From the NCBI GenBank assembly GCA_019739215.1, contig JAHHDR010000013.1, positions 51,553-115,552 of the forward strand: 64,000 bases of DNA. Direction: 5' to 3'. Source of the DNA: Rhizobium sp. (lineage in GTDB: Bacteria; Pseudomonadota; Alphaproteobacteria; Rhizobiales; Rhizobiaceae). This document shows, piece by piece, positions 19,001 to 26,397 of this stretch (the stretch's first letter is position 1; the number at the start of each line of letters is the position of its first letter). Position numbers and translations under genes: made by a program. The notes under the pieces are model-generated. The model was not told the DNA's origin. It worked only from the letters and a program-made list of their open reading frames with translations, and made no database searches.

Positions 19001-20025
19001 ACCGGCTGATGCAAGTGCGCGGACATGTCCTCATGGCTGGCCGTCGCGGCCGGACCGACGGATTCTGCCTCCAGGTCCGCAAGCGATGCACCATCGATGG
19101 CAGCTAGGTCGCTGACATCCTGTTCGTTCGCACCCTCGTCCACTTCCGGTACGGCCTCTTCGGCCACCACCTCTGCCTCTACGTCGGCCACGGCCTCGGC
19201 TGTGCTGGCCGGCGCGCCGTCTTCCGCCGCGCCATGGGCCTGCGTTTCCGGCCCGGTATCGGACGCCGCTGCCTCATCGTCACCTGGCGCGGCGCGTTCA
19301 TCGGCCGCCGGCATGTCTTCCTCAGCCTTCACATCCGCCGCCGCGACGTCTTGGCGATCTTCCGGGGCATCCATGCGGCCGATCGAGGTTTCGACACAGA
19401 ACAGCAGGTAGAGGTCTTCCGACAGTCGCCCGATCGCGGCCGGCAGGTAGCCCGAGCCGGATGGCACCGGTCGCTTCACGAGCCCATCGGCGCTTCGCGT
19501 CGCGGCGGCGATCAACGCGCGGACGGTATCCGGCATCACGCCGAGTTGGCCGAATCCCGACGAGGCGACAAGAACGTCGCCGTTGCCGCCCAGCAGCGCC
19601 ATATGGGTATCAGGATCGTCGAATCCCGAAAGCAGAGCGGACAGACCGGCACTGCCGCTCGCCGCAGCCGCCGAGAACATGACCACCGGCGTGTGCCCGA
19701 CCGTGATCAGGTTGACTTCCGCCGGCACCGCCACGCTGCGGAAACCGGAGGCGATCCGCATCACGAATCCGCGCTTGTCTCCGGCAAGCGAGAGTTGCGT
19801 AGCGGCGGCGGCAAGCTGCCGGAATGCCACGCCGGTCCGCACGGGGCCGACCTCGATCAGGTCGTAGATCTCGCGATGCCCGAAGAGCCGCGCGCCCTCG
19901 CCATTCGCCCAGAGCACGTCGGCCATGTCGCGTGAAAAAAGCACGACCGCATCGCCCGCCGCAAAATGCGTCCGGACGGCCGGATGCACGGCGATATCGA
20001 TGAACGGATAGTGAACCTGCGGCAT
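16045..20025 (-). CDS. pdhS: PdhS-like sensor histidine kinase with acidic disordered region
   Basis: A 1326-residue hybrid of sensor regions and a C-terminal kinase. Residues 1-220 form a PAS-like sensor; about 220-540 is very rich in Ala, Asp and Glu and is probably disordered; PAS-like segments follow near 555-640, 855-950 and 970-1080. The kinase core has the phosphoacceptor motif VSHEIRTPLNAIIGFSDM, an N-box, GVGM and GTGLGLPLTRAM. The H-box with the NAIIGFSDM continuation is typical of the DivJ/PleC/PdhS group, which phosphorylates DivK and controls asymmetric division in alphaproteobacteria. No signal peptide or membrane helix is obvious. The specific PdhS assignment rests on size and kinase sequence. 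Confidence 0.82.
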   Translation of the reverse strand: MPQVHYPFIDIAVHPAVRTHFAAGDAVVLFSRDMADVLWANGEGARLFGHREIYDLIEVGPVRTGVAFRQLAAAATQLSLAGDKRGFVMRIASGFRSVAVPAEVNLITVGHTPVVMFSAAAASGSAGLSALLSGFDDPDTHMALLGGNGDVLVASSGFGQLGVMPDTVRALIAAATRSADGLVKRPVPSGSGYLPAAIGRLSEDLYLLFCVETSIGRMDAPEDRQDVAAADVKAEEDMPAADERAAPGDDEAAASDTGPETQAHGAAEDGAPASTAEAVADVEAEVVAEEAVPEVDEGANEQDVSDLAAIDGASLADLEAESVGPAATASHEDMSAHLHQPVADQPTELAADIASTADEAGEADETHEGVAWNAVEPADDFDDAARSLETPEGVSPVPADTQSLQSDATDEQVDGPAVGELPVHGDDATELAADIAFSSSEVIDVPVEDVDSPSLAADMAETSDAWSDVPEELGETSIPDAEHLPDDEETRSRSEFSQAEPAQPELAQPETVEPEPVIAEADAEGSVATEDVAFDFDRGGRPVRFVWKLDANGVFAEVSGEFARTVGPISGAIIGQSFRGLAALYELDPDQQIADLLDKRDTWSGRTVRWPVEGTDLVVPVDLAALPTYSRNREFDGFRGFGIIRVGDAETDPNAFGLGMTAESELAGTPELEEDPVVAEAEEPVQDEFRGEVPALDIVSNPLASFSDKVIKLEERRAKNARDGLSASEQAALREIARQLEPFGKRPNDEVLNSGSDLPATEDRSGDAGEADADLAQDDGFQGQDILENTSSDEMGVNAVGQQYDDGSSPHEQDDAGLDEQGVQTLFEDLGTGTGLTAETIDHVPMAILIHAGDHLIEANAEFRRLTGYDRIADLERAGGLDALITRREGPDSGVYLVRADGMQVLVSARLQSVRYEGSGALMLALTPAAGMLLTPTSEPVSLVEDEVDVRLAALQVEVDELHSILETATDGVIVLDTEGRIRSMNRSAAALFNFDDRETQGKPFAMLFAHESQKSVQDYLAGLAGHGVASVLNDGREVIGREASGGFLPLFMTMGRLPGSNRYCAVIRDITQWKRSEEELRTAKRAAETANQHKSDFLARVSHEIRTPLNAIIGFSDMIANEHFGPAGHPRYVEYAADIGRSGRHVLDIVNDLLDISKIEAGEMDLEFAAVGINDCVSEAVSLVQPQANAQRVIIRTSLSQSVPDVVADLRSIKQIALNILANAIRYTPSGGQIVVSTAYESSGSVTLRIRDTGVGMSKSELDQAMKPFGQVSSGTRQRGDGTGLGLPLTRAMTEANRATFAIHSAPNEGTLVEITFPPQRVLAD

Positions 20026-20143
20026 TGGCGGGATTCCCGGGACGCAAAACTGGTTAATGCGGCATTAACACCTCATTAATATCTTTTCCGCCCACGGGGG
20101 TCCACACTGCCATGCGGGAATTGCATGAAAGGGTTAACTTTGC

Positions 20144-20169
20144 TGCAATGCGATATTATGTTGCAATGC
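20144..20169. promoter_or_regulatory. TGCAATGC direct repeats upstream of phasin
   Basis: Two perfect TGCAATGC copies (20144-20151 and 20162-20169), 18 bp apart, sit about 85-105 bp before the phasin start. TGC-rich sites upstream of phasin genes are bound by the PHB-responsive repressor PhaR in other alphaproteobacteria. The operator role here is inferred from position and sequence only. Confidence 0.4.
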
Positions 20170-20250
20170 ACAATGAAACGCGCTATATGAACAGCATTGA
20201 ATAATCAAAGGCGCCAGAAAGGCGACCGACAGATCCAAGGAGCATGCAGC

Positions 20251-20712
20251 ATGGCATTCGCAAAGAAAACCGCGACCGACGACGTCTTCTCGTTCTCGAC
20301 TTTCGATCCGTCGAAGCTCTCCGACAACTTCCGCGACTTCGCCGAGAAGAGCACCTCCAAGACCAAGGAAACCCTTGCCAAGGTGAAGGAAGCAACCGAA
20401 GACGCGTCCAAGACCGTCGAGGCAACCCTGCATAGCGCGCAGGCCGGCACCGTGGAACTTGGCATGACCGCGATCGGCATGATCCGCACCAACACCGAAA
20501 CCTCGCTCGCCCATCTCGAAGCACTGCTCGGCGTGAAGTCTGTTTCCGAACTGTTCGAACTGCAGACCACCTATCTGCGCAAGCAGGCCGAATCCGCGGT
20601 CGAGCAGGCCAAGGCGATCACCGAAACCACCAAGAAGGTGGCCGAGGAAGTCTCCAAGCCCGGCAAGGCAGCCGCCGAGAAGGCCATGTCCTCCTTCAAG
20701 CTGAACGCCTGA
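20251..20712 (+). CDS. Phasin family protein (PHB granule-associated)
   Basis: From ATG 20251, preceded by AAGGAG, the 153-residue protein starts MAFAKKTATDDVFSFSTFD. It is almost entirely amphipathic helix with frequent Lys/Ala/Glu (SKTKETLAKVKEATEDASK) and the phasin_2 core IRTNTETSLAHLEALLGVKS. Phasins coat polyhydroxybutyrate granules and control their size. A longer frame from 20197 lacks a better ribosome-binding site. An intrinsic terminator follows. No other PHB genes are in the window. Confidence 0.9.
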   Translation: MAFAKKTATDDVFSFSTFDPSKLSDNFRDFAEKSTSKTKETLAKVKEATEDASKTVEATLHSAQAGTVELGMTAIGMIRTNTETSLAHLEALLGVKSVSELFELQTTYLRKQAESAVEQAKAITETTKKVAEEVSKPGKAAAEKAMSSFKLNA

Positions 20713-20759
20713 TAGTCCCTATCCAGTGTAAAGCGTAACGGGTAACGTAGCGCGCGTAG

Positions 20760-20782
20760 GGCCGGGATCACTCCCGGCCTTT
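20760..20782 (+). terminator. Intrinsic terminator after the phasin gene
   Basis: An 8-bp GGCCGGGA/TCCCGGCC stem with a TCAC loop is followed by TTTCTGTT. It lies 48 bp after the phasin stop and separates it from the tRNA-His gene. Confidence 0.75.
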
Positions 20783-20923
20783 CTGTTCCCGCCGGAACAA
20801 CCCGGCAAACCATTCCGCGCTATAGCTATGACCAAGTTGGAAAAAAGCGGCCGAGGGGCTTGAAAAAGAAACCAACCCCTCGTATGTCACGCCCAAGGAT
20901 GCTAAATGCGTTCGAATGGATGT

Positions 20924-21000
20924 GCGGTTGTAGCTCAGTTGGTTAGAGCGCAGGATTGTGGCTCCTGAGGTCGGAGGTTCGAGACCCCCCAACCGTACCA
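20924..21000 (+). tRNA. tRNA-His (GTG)
   Basis: A complete 77-nt cloverleaf with encoded CCA. Acceptor GCGGTTG pairs with CAACCGT; the D arm, the anticodon stem CAGGA/TCCTG with loop TTGTGGC (anticodon GTG) and the TTCGAGA T loop are all present. The discriminator is A and the base before G1 is T, so G-1 is absent; this is a known feature of alphaproteobacterial tRNA-His. Its 3' part is the left copy of the 49-bp attachment repeat of the integrated element. Confidence 0.97.
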
Positions 21001-21004
21001 TTCC
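20956..21004 (+). repeat. attL, 49-bp direct repeat
   Basis: Identical over 49 bases to 46737-46785. It spans the anticodon loop, the 3' half of tRNA-His and four bases past CCA. The intact tRNA is on this side, so integration leaves the gene functional. Confidence 0.95.
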
Positions 21005-21111
21005 TCTTGCTGGGGAAGCCATAGAAGCCATCGAAAATTCAATAACTTACGACGTCGCCTACCCACCGAGGGAGGCGCTCTCGTAATGGGTTTTCGATCA
21101 GCGTTTTGAGC

Positions 21112-21132
21112 TTATACCGATCCTATACCGAT
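21112..21132. repeat. Left arm-type repeat for the integrase
   Basis: A 21-bp sequence containing two ATACCGAT units (21114-21121 and 21125-21132 with flanks) is identical to 46540-46560 near the other end. Repeats at both ends of a tRNA-integrated element are typical binding sites for the N-terminal arm-binding domain of a tyrosine recombinase. The binding itself is inferred. Confidence 0.6.
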
Positions 21133-21169
21133 TGCAGAACCATCTGTAATTACGTTGTTTGTCCACAGA

Positions 21170-21559
21170 TTATAATGCTGCGTGGTAAAATCCAGGGACA
21201 TCGCCGCCCTCTTCAAGCGTGGTGATGGCCATATGTCGCCACGTCTTACGCTCATCCGTAGGATCAGTAGACAAGTCCTCGCACAGCCATTGTGCCTCGG
21301 AATCTTTAAGACGCTTGATCGCAAAGATCATGAACAGGAAAACCCGCCCAAAAAGATGCAGTCGTCCTTTTGAATGAATAGAATCGTCCATAATCGGATT
21401 TGCCATGATCCCGCGAAGAATGGCTTCACGCATGAAGGGTGGCAAGTTCATGATCTGCGGGGAGACTGCGCACCCCCCAAGTGCCGGATCGAGTGCTGTA
21501 CGGTAGGCATCGTTAGCCTGGCGTACATGTCGGGGCTGAGAATTTTTCTGAGACGTCAT
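21170..21559 (-). CDS. Hypothetical protein of the island's left end
   Basis: A 129-residue protein starting MTSQKNSQPRHVRQANDAYR. A strong ribosome-binding site (AAGGAG, ten bases upstream) supports the gene. The middle is hydrophobic (LHLFGRVFLFMIFAIKRL), perhaps a buried helix rather than a membrane span. The rest is charged and helical. It is the first gene inside the left attachment site, where excision or mobilisation genes often lie, but I recognise no such domain. Confidence 0.6.
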   Translation of the reverse strand: MTSQKNSQPRHVRQANDAYRTALDPALGGCAVSPQIMNLPPFMREAILRGIMANPIMDDSIHSKGRLHLFGRVFLFMIFAIKRLKDSEAQWLCEDLSTDPTDERKTWRHMAITTLEEGGDVPGFYHAAL

Positions 21560-21774
21560 ACGCGGTCAACTCCTTACGATTTGGGACCGCCCTTTTACAT
21601 AGAGTCCGGATTCGCGAATCCGCAAGAGCACGTTAGGAGAATTCTTCGGAGCTGAGTTTCGATGCGGGGTGCCACGGTGCCTGCCGTAGGTTCGCCTTAC
21701 CATCGCTCAGCCACCCCCGCTCGTGAGACCATCGTTTGCTGTCGGCTGGAAAGGGACAAGAGCATGTAGGATTG

Positions 21775-21913
21775 TGCGGACAGGTCGGATTCGAACCGAC
21801 GTACTCGACGGGTGACTAAATCGTCGCCTTGCATTCGTCCGACCAGTCTAGTCGGAGATTGCTATGTCCGAGCCGTGAGGCCCGCGCTCTGCCTGGCTGA
21901 GCTACCGTCCGCA
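21775..21913 (-). ncRNA. 139-nt tRNA-like element with oversized variable region
   Basis: On the minus strand the RNA would fold with an acceptor stem of 7-9 bp (CGGACGG with CTGTCCG, extendable by TG/CA), a perfect D arm (GCTC-AGCCAGGCA-GAGC with A14, G18 G19, A21 equivalents) and a canonical T arm (GTCGG-TTCGAAT-CCGAC). The anticodon arm CGGGC/GCTCG would have only a six-base loop (CTCACG). About 67 nt lie between it and the T arm, including a perfect 6-bp hairpin (TCCGAC/GTCGGA) and a second CGACG/CGTCG hairpin. No CCA is encoded. It may be a degenerate tRNA with an insertion, an intron-containing tRNA or a novel tRNA-like RNA. Confidence 0.6.
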
Positions 21914-21991
21914 GGAATATGATTTGTCGTCGGCTTGAATGGATGAAGTCCGCCGATTGAAAAACCACCTGAACGATGAGATCATGCGGAC

Positions 21992-22219
21992 ATGACCGTT
22001 ACGATCAAAGAAAAAGTAGCCGACCTGGCAGCTCGTCACGGCATCGCGCGATCAACCGACCGTGCTGCATTTCTCTCAGGAGCATTCAGCCGGATCGCTG
22101 GTATAGACGGCGACGAGACGCTCGACTTGATCGCCGATCTGCTGAAGGCTCGCGTCATTTCTAATGACGAAGCCAGCGCCTTTGTGCTCGCTCACGTTCG
22201 AGAAATGAAGGCCGTGTAA
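21992..22219 (+). CDS. Small hypothetical protein
   Basis: A 75-residue soluble protein, MTVTIKEKVADLAARHGIAR onward, predicted mostly helical and slightly acidic. It is followed within six bases by a hairpin that looks like its terminator. No recognised domain. It lies beside the tRNA-like element and may be a small island regulator, but nothing in the sequence shows this. Confidence 0.55.
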   Translation: MTVTIKEKVADLAARHGIARSTDRAAFLSGAFSRIAGIDGDETLDLIADLLKARVISNDEASAFVLAHVREMKAV

Positions 22220-22224
22220 AAGAA

Positions 22225-22248
22225 AAGCCCTCCGCATTGGGAGGGCTT
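22225..22248 (+). terminator. Hairpin after the 75-residue gene
   Basis: A 9-bp perfect stem AAGCCCTCC/GGAGGGCTT with a six-base loop starts five bases after the stop codon. The T-run is weak, so termination strength is uncertain. Confidence 0.6.
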
Positions 22249-22389
22249 GCCGACGTCTGGTATGGAGCGAGCCCAACGGCCTAATCACGGCGCTTTGCGC
22301 ATCCGGGAAAGCGTTACGTGGTCGGCGTTCTTCGACTTTCCTGATCTATTGAGATTCTGCCGGACATTCCTGTCGGGCGCAACAGATCA

Positions 22390-23004
22390 TCAGGGCTGAC
22401 GGTCAGGGAAACCAACTGGGCCCGAAGCCGCAGCGGCACGCAAGATTTCCTCGATGTGGTCATCGGTCAGGATGACGCTTGAATAATAATCACCGTCACG
22501 TCGGCCGAGGATACCGGGCGTCACGACATCCGGCCAGCTGTCCAGCAGCTTCTTCGCCCATTTCGCGTTGTTGTGCTTTAGAAGATTGACCAGTTGCGAG
22601 ACCTTCTCCAGTTCCGGAAGCGGTTCGATATGGTCTTTCTTCGCTGCTTCTACCAGCAGCGCATGCGAATGAACGTCGGTCTTCGTCTGTCGCCTGATCG
22701 CCCGCTCCCAGGCGTGATAGATAGCGATCATGTACGTCCGGCGAAGCTCCAGGACTGCATCCTCAGCCGCTTCGATGTCCATTTCGTAAATACGATCCTG
22801 CTCCCAAATGATATCGCCCTCGTCTGTGCGCTCACCGACGAATTCGTCTCCGGCGAGATACGCTTCCAGGTCAGCTCGGATTTTCTCGACGTCCGCTTCT
22901 AGCGCCGAGCGGGACAATTCAAAGCTCTTTCGAAAGCTGCGGATTGCAGATTCGAATTCGTAGCCGACGGTATTGAAACTGAAATTTTCAAAGAGCTTTG
23001 CCAC
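22390..23004 (-). CDS. Hypothetical helical protein (possible HEPN-like)
   Basis: A 204-residue protein starting MAKLFENFSFNTVGYEFESA. It is nearly all helix: a charged first half (about 20-75) and then LRRTYMIAIYHAWERAIRRQ (about 87-106), which resembles the core helix of HEPN-fold and abortive-infection proteins. A classical R-x4-6-H RNase motif is not clear. It is divergently transcribed from the two-gene unit at 23176-23858. I do not assign a function; the HEPN idea is a pattern impression. Confidence 0.6.
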   Translation of the reverse strand: MAKLFENFSFNTVGYEFESAIRSFRKSFELSRSALEADVEKIRADLEAYLAGDEFVGERTDEGDIIWEQDRIYEMDIEAAEDAVLELRRTYMIAIYHAWERAIRRQTKTDVHSHALLVEAAKKDHIEPLPELEKVSQLVNLLKHNNAKWAKKLLDSWPDVVTPGILGRRDGDYYSSVILTDDHIEEILRAAAASGPVGFPDRQP

Positions 23005-23175
23005 CGGTCATCCCCCAATCACCTTGACCGTGAGTCATTTTGACTCAACTTTTCCATGCGCTCGTCAACATGTTACGGTTGGATTAACCGAAGCAAAATC
23101 AAACACTTGCCATTCATCCAGCGTTCATTATCTAATACCCATAGTTGAGCTGTCAACGAATTTGGAGTGCCTGAT

Positions 23176-23490
23176 ATGAGCCGTTCAGTAGCCTGCCCTG
23201 CCCCGCATCACGCGAACAATTTGGGCATAATTTTTGGCGCAATCGGAATGGGCGCTGCAAATGCTGCGGTCAACGGCACGATGGTCGTCCGCCAGGCTCG
23301 CGAAGCCAGCGCGTCACAGACTCTCGCATTTCAGCTGCGCCAGGCAGTCGACAGCGCCCACAATTGGGCGGACGTGGCCAAGAAGCACGCGGTCGAAAAC
23401 GAGCGTCTGAAGATTGAAATCGAGCGCCTCAAGCGTATCGCTCGCGACCAGCATAACGAACTCGTAGCCTTTGCACGGAGCGCAAAATGA
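23176..23490 (+). CDS. Small hypothetical protein with coiled coil
   Basis: From ATG 23176, with TTGGAG eight bases upstream, the 104-residue protein has a Gly/Ala-rich hydrophobic N-terminal part (NLGIIFGAIGMGAANAAV) and a C-terminal coiled coil (about 50-100, ENERLKIEIERLKRIARDQ). A GTG at 23167 overlaps the ribosome-binding site and is less likely. The stop overlaps the next start as ATGA, so the two genes form an operon. The function is unknown. Confidence 0.6.
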   Translation: MSRSVACPAPHHANNLGIIFGAIGMGAANAAVNGTMVVRQAREASASQTLAFQLRQAVDSAHNWADVAKKHAVENERLKIEIERLKRIARDQHNELVAFARSAK

Positions 23491-23858
23491 CCAATCAAAT
23501 GAGTGTCCATGCCGCCGTAGTGCGTTGGCTTGAGGGAAAAATGACGATCTTCCAGGTGCAGGAAGCCTGCGGCCATGCGTCGGTCGGCGAAATGTACGAC
23601 ATGTTCATGGACATCGAGGCAGATGTCCGCGAAGCGTCCCGGATGGTCACTTCCGAGGAAGCTGAGCGGGACGAGCTGATGGACCTCGCCTATCAGATTT
23701 ATGCTGATATCCTTCACGAGGAGCCAGGTTACTTGGACCAGGTTGTGGAAGGCCTCCAAAAGCAAAGGCGGCGCAACCTCGCTCGGTTCGCCGCCCGTTT
23801 TAACGCTCGTTGTCGTGGATCAGACGGCGCAAACGTTGTGGCGTTCGTCCGCCACTGA
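23487..23858 (+). CDS. Small hypothetical protein, coupled to the preceding gene
   Basis: A 123-residue acidic protein (MTNQMSVHAAVVRWLEGKM onward) with a basic C-terminal tail (QKQRRRNLARFAARFNARCR). The ATGA overlap shows translational coupling to the upstream coiled-coil gene. Its 3' end overlaps the convergent gene at 23820 by 39 bp. No known domain is visible. Confidence 0.6.
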   Translation: MTNQMSVHAAVVRWLEGKMTIFQVQEACGHASVGEMYDMFMDIEADVREASRMVTSEEAERDELMDLAYQIYADILHEEPGYLDQVVEGLQKQRRRNLARFAARFNARCRGSDGANVVAFVRH

Positions 23859-24347
23859 TCTGGCCACCCACAGGCGCTCTGCGAAAGCGATATCCGTCGG
23901 TCGGGTATCATCACTGACTGTATCAACGCCTTTGACGGCATACAGCTCACCACGAAGTGCGCGGTCGATCTGCTGCAGGTCGGCCGCCGCGACCGTTTTC
24001 AGGTCGTCTTCCGACAGAGATCGCAGCCAGGCTTTCTGGTCAGGCTTCAGAAGCGTGAGATCGGCATCGTACCGGTCGTATTCGTCCGACGTTGCGTATC
24101 TGAAGGCTTGAAGCGCGGGGTTCAGGCTGAGAACAGCATTCTTACCGATGGCCTCGGATTTCGCGCTGTACTTAGCGACCTCAATCTCGTCCTCTGACGG
24201 TAGCGGAATATCGCGGTCTGGCATCACGGTTTTCGAACCACCGCCAAAAAGCCCGTCGAGCCAGCACAACGGAGAGGTGACCAGGCTCCATCCGGTCGAA
24301 AACATTTTGGCTAAGACGGCGGCCACTGCAGCTAGAAATCTCATCAT
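23820..24347 (-). CDS. Hypothetical membrane-anchored protein
   Basis: The start at 24347 is chosen because GGGAG lies eight bases upstream; the frame runs on to 24500 without support. The 175-residue protein begins MMRFLAAVAAVLAKMF and has one or two N-terminal hydrophobic segments (to about residue 38), then an acidic soluble region (PSEDEIEVAKYSAKSEAIG, LKPDQKAWLRSLSEDDLKTV). It could be an inner-membrane anchored accessory protein. I do not recognise the family. Confidence 0.55.
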   Translation of the reverse strand: MMRFLAAVAAVLAKMFSTGWSLVTSPLCWLDGLFGGGSKTVMPDRDIPLPSEDEIEVAKYSAKSEAIGKNAVLSLNPALQAFRYATSDEYDRYDADLTLLKPDQKAWLRSLSEDDLKTVAAADLQQIDRALRGELYAVKGVDTVSDDTRPTDIAFAERLWVARSVADERHNVCAV

Positions 24348-24568
24348 ATCAGTATCTCCCTCTAAATCTAAAACAACGTTATGCCTCGGCGGCGCACCAA
24401 ACAAATCGCCGACCGCCCACAAGCAGGTAAAAAATTGTTTCGTTGACGCGGCCCGATTTTTACTGATCGGATTTTCCCGATCTATTCTCGGCGCCCACAA
24501 AGATATTGCGCCGACGGAAATCCCGGCGAACCCTTGTTTTATGGATCATCCACGACAGGGAAATAATC

Positions 24569-24832
24569 ATGATGATAAAGACGACGCGGATAGAGATGAC
24601 AAAGGACTGCGTCATCGATCTACTGCTCACGGCGATCTCGTGTATCAAACTCAGCGAGATCGATGACCCTTGCACCCACGTCGCAGGTTTGATCGGCAAA
24701 TCGCGCCGCACAATCGACGCATGCATCGCGCCCTCAGAATCGCACAATCTCGCCCGGCGACCTGCACTCCATATGCAACGAGGCCATACGGAGATATATG
24801 ACGGCGCATCAACGATCGGAAATGACATTTGA
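24569..24832 (+). CDS. Small hypothetical protein, weak support
   Basis: An 87-residue frame from ATG 24569 (MMIKTTRIEMTKDCVIDLLL) with CAGGG eight bases upstream. Residues 25-45 contain SCIKLSEIDDPCTHVAGLIG followed by a KSRRTIDACIA stretch that could be a DNA-binding turn, but this is not convincing. It overlaps the next gene by 35 bp. An opposing frame on the minus strand (24460-24873) looks less protein-like. Confidence 0.4.
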   Translation: MMIKTTRIEMTKDCVIDLLLTAISCIKLSEIDDPCTHVAGLIGKSRRTIDACIAPSESHNLARRPALHMQRGHTEIYDGASTIGNDI

Positions 24833-25073
24833 TATCTACGACACAAATGGGCAGCCAATAGCTCGCACGACAACGATCACCGGGGCTATCTTCATCGCCG
24901 ATCTCAACAATGGGTATTACGAGGTGGCCCCTGGCATCGGTCGCGATGCCGCCAACGAGACAGCGAGCTTCGAGGTCATTCTTCGTTCACAGCTCCGCAG
25001 GGTGATGTGGTCTGGGCGGGTACGCGCTTACGAGGTAAGGGGCATTGTCCGCTTTCAAGTTGCGGGTTGGTGA
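24798..25073 (+). CDS. Small hypothetical protein
   Basis: A 91-residue protein (MTAHQRSEMTFDIYDTNGQP onward) with CGGAG five bases before the ATG. It looks like a small beta-rich fold (TTTITGAIFIADLNNGYYEV). It is the last of the left group of small island genes; the stress cargo begins beyond it. No function is recognised. Confidence 0.5.
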   Translation: MTAHQRSEMTFDIYDTNGQPIARTTTITGAIFIADLNNGYYEVAPGIGRDAANETASFEVILRSQLRRVMWSGRVRAYEVRGIVRFQVAGW

Positions 25074-25218
25074 AACTCTATGCCCGATATGAGGGCGCAA
25101 AGCGGTCGGAAGCGGTGGCGCTTGAGGGCCCATTGCCAGCAGCGCTAGGTTCGACGCGAGGAGGCGATCTTCGGCAAGATCGCGGAGCGGTGTTGCCGCC
25201 CCGCACGCTGGACGCAAA

Positions 25219-25668
25219 TCAGGCGGCCTTGGCGGATACGGGGAGACGGAAAGGAGCGCCCAGCCGGTTGAAGGCATTCATCGTTGCGATGGTAATCGTC
25301 AGATCAACCAGGTCCTTCGGCGCGAATGCCGCTGCCGCTGCCGCATAAGCTTCATCAGAGGCATGCGTTTCGCTGACCCGCGTCACTTCCTCCGCCCAGG
25401 CCAGAGCCGCGCGTTGCTGGTCGGAAAAGATGTGTGGAACTTCTTCCCAGACCGGGAGCAGAGCTATCTTGTCAACCGACATGGTCTTGCGCAGATCGCG
25501 GGTATGCATGTCGATGCAGTGGGCGCATCCGTTGATCTGGGAAACCCGGAGAAATACGAGGTGTATGAGTTCCTCGGGCAGATTTGTATTTTTCGTGATG
25601 TAATGGTGTACGCCGAGCAATGCCTTTGCACCATCGGGGGCGACTTCGTACCAGTTTAAGCGAGCCAT
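25219..25668 (-). CDS. AhpD-like carboxymuconolactone decarboxylase family protein
   Basis: A 149-residue helical protein of the AhpD superfamily. The motif CAHCIDMH (C48, C51, H55) is the redox-active CxxCxxxH site used as a peroxidatic or disulfide-reducing centre. These proteins reduce alkyl hydroperoxides or act as disulfide reductases. It lies next to an Rrf2 regulator on the same strand, suggesting redox- or electrophile-controlled expression. The substrate is unknown. Confidence 0.88.
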   Translation of the reverse strand: MARLNWYEVAPDGAKALLGVHHYITKNTNLPEELIHLVFLRVSQINGCAHCIDMHTRDLRKTMSVDKIALLPVWEEVPHIFSDQQRAALAWAEEVTRVSETHASDEAYAAAAAAFAPKDLVDLTITIATMNAFNRLGAPFRLPVSAKAA

Positions 25669-25757
25669 CGAATTATTCCTTCCGTTTCTTAGGTTGCAAT
25701 TCTCCCGCCGCCGACATGCTTACGTCGTCGTCAGGTATTTCGAAGTTATCCGTTGGT

Positions 25758-26381
25758 TTACTGCCGGGAGCGGCGCCCTGCCTTCAACGCCGTCACCCGA
25801 GCGGTCTCACGTGCCGTGCTGCGATCACGGAACCAGTCGGCGACCAGGCTCTCGAAATCCTTGGGGCGGCCGCCTTGTGCGAGATCCGCCAGGCTTGTCT
25901 TAATCAACTCCGCACGCATACGCTTTTCGGCGCGGAGCATCACCGCGTGGATACGACAGACTCCATCGACCGACCAAGGCGGAGGAGTTCCACCGAACAA
26001 CACACAACCCCGCCGCACTTCCTTGCAGTCGAAAAGTTTGCGGTCACCCTCAATGGCGTCAACGACCGCAAGCACCGAAACGTCTTCAGGCGGCCGGGCC
26101 AGCTCATAGCCGCCGCTGATCCCGTCGCTGGAACTAACGATCCCTGCCTTCTCGAGCTTCGGCATGATTTTGGCCACCATTGCCGCCGGCACGCCCTGCA
26201 TCTCCGCTAGGTCGCGACTGCTCGCACGCTTTGGGTGCTCCGCGACCAGCCACAATAGCGTGTGGAGTCCGTATTCCACGGAGACTCCGAACAGGCTGAC
26301 GCCCTTCCGATGCTCCGGTCCGCCTGGGTCTGCCGCGGTCTCAAGTTCGTCATTGTCACCGGCGATGCCATCACCTGCCAT
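25758..26381 (-). CDS. Rrf2 family transcriptional regulator
   Basis: A 207-residue protein with an Rrf2 winged helix (about residues 30-100: SVEYGLHTLLWLVAEHP, then SSRDLAEMQGVPAAMVAKIM and GISGGYELARP). Three cysteines (C119, C126, C142) occupy the region where IscR/NsrR bind an Fe-S cluster, but their spacing (C-x6-C-x15-C) differs from IscR and NsrR, so cluster type or redox sensing is uncertain. The promoter region carries palindromic repeats that may be its own operator. Likely a redox or nitrosative sensor for the cargo genes. Confidence 0.88.
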   Translation of the reverse strand: MAGDGIAGDNDELETAADPGGPEHRKGVSLFGVSVEYGLHTLLWLVAEHPKRASSRDLAEMQGVPAAMVAKIMPKLEKAGIVSSSDGISGGYELARPPEDVSVLAVVDAIEGDRKLFDCKEVRRGCVLFGGTPPPWSVDGVCRIHAVMLRAEKRMRAELIKTSLADLAQGGRPKDFESLVADWFRDRSTARETARVTALKAGRRSRQ

Positions 26382-26397
26382 AACGCCACCTGTCTTA

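Noticed and set aside
20768..21031. Minus-strand frame with the motif RLGGLEPPTSGATI
   Set aside because: It is the translation of the antisense strand of tRNA-His, a well-known false protein in annotations.
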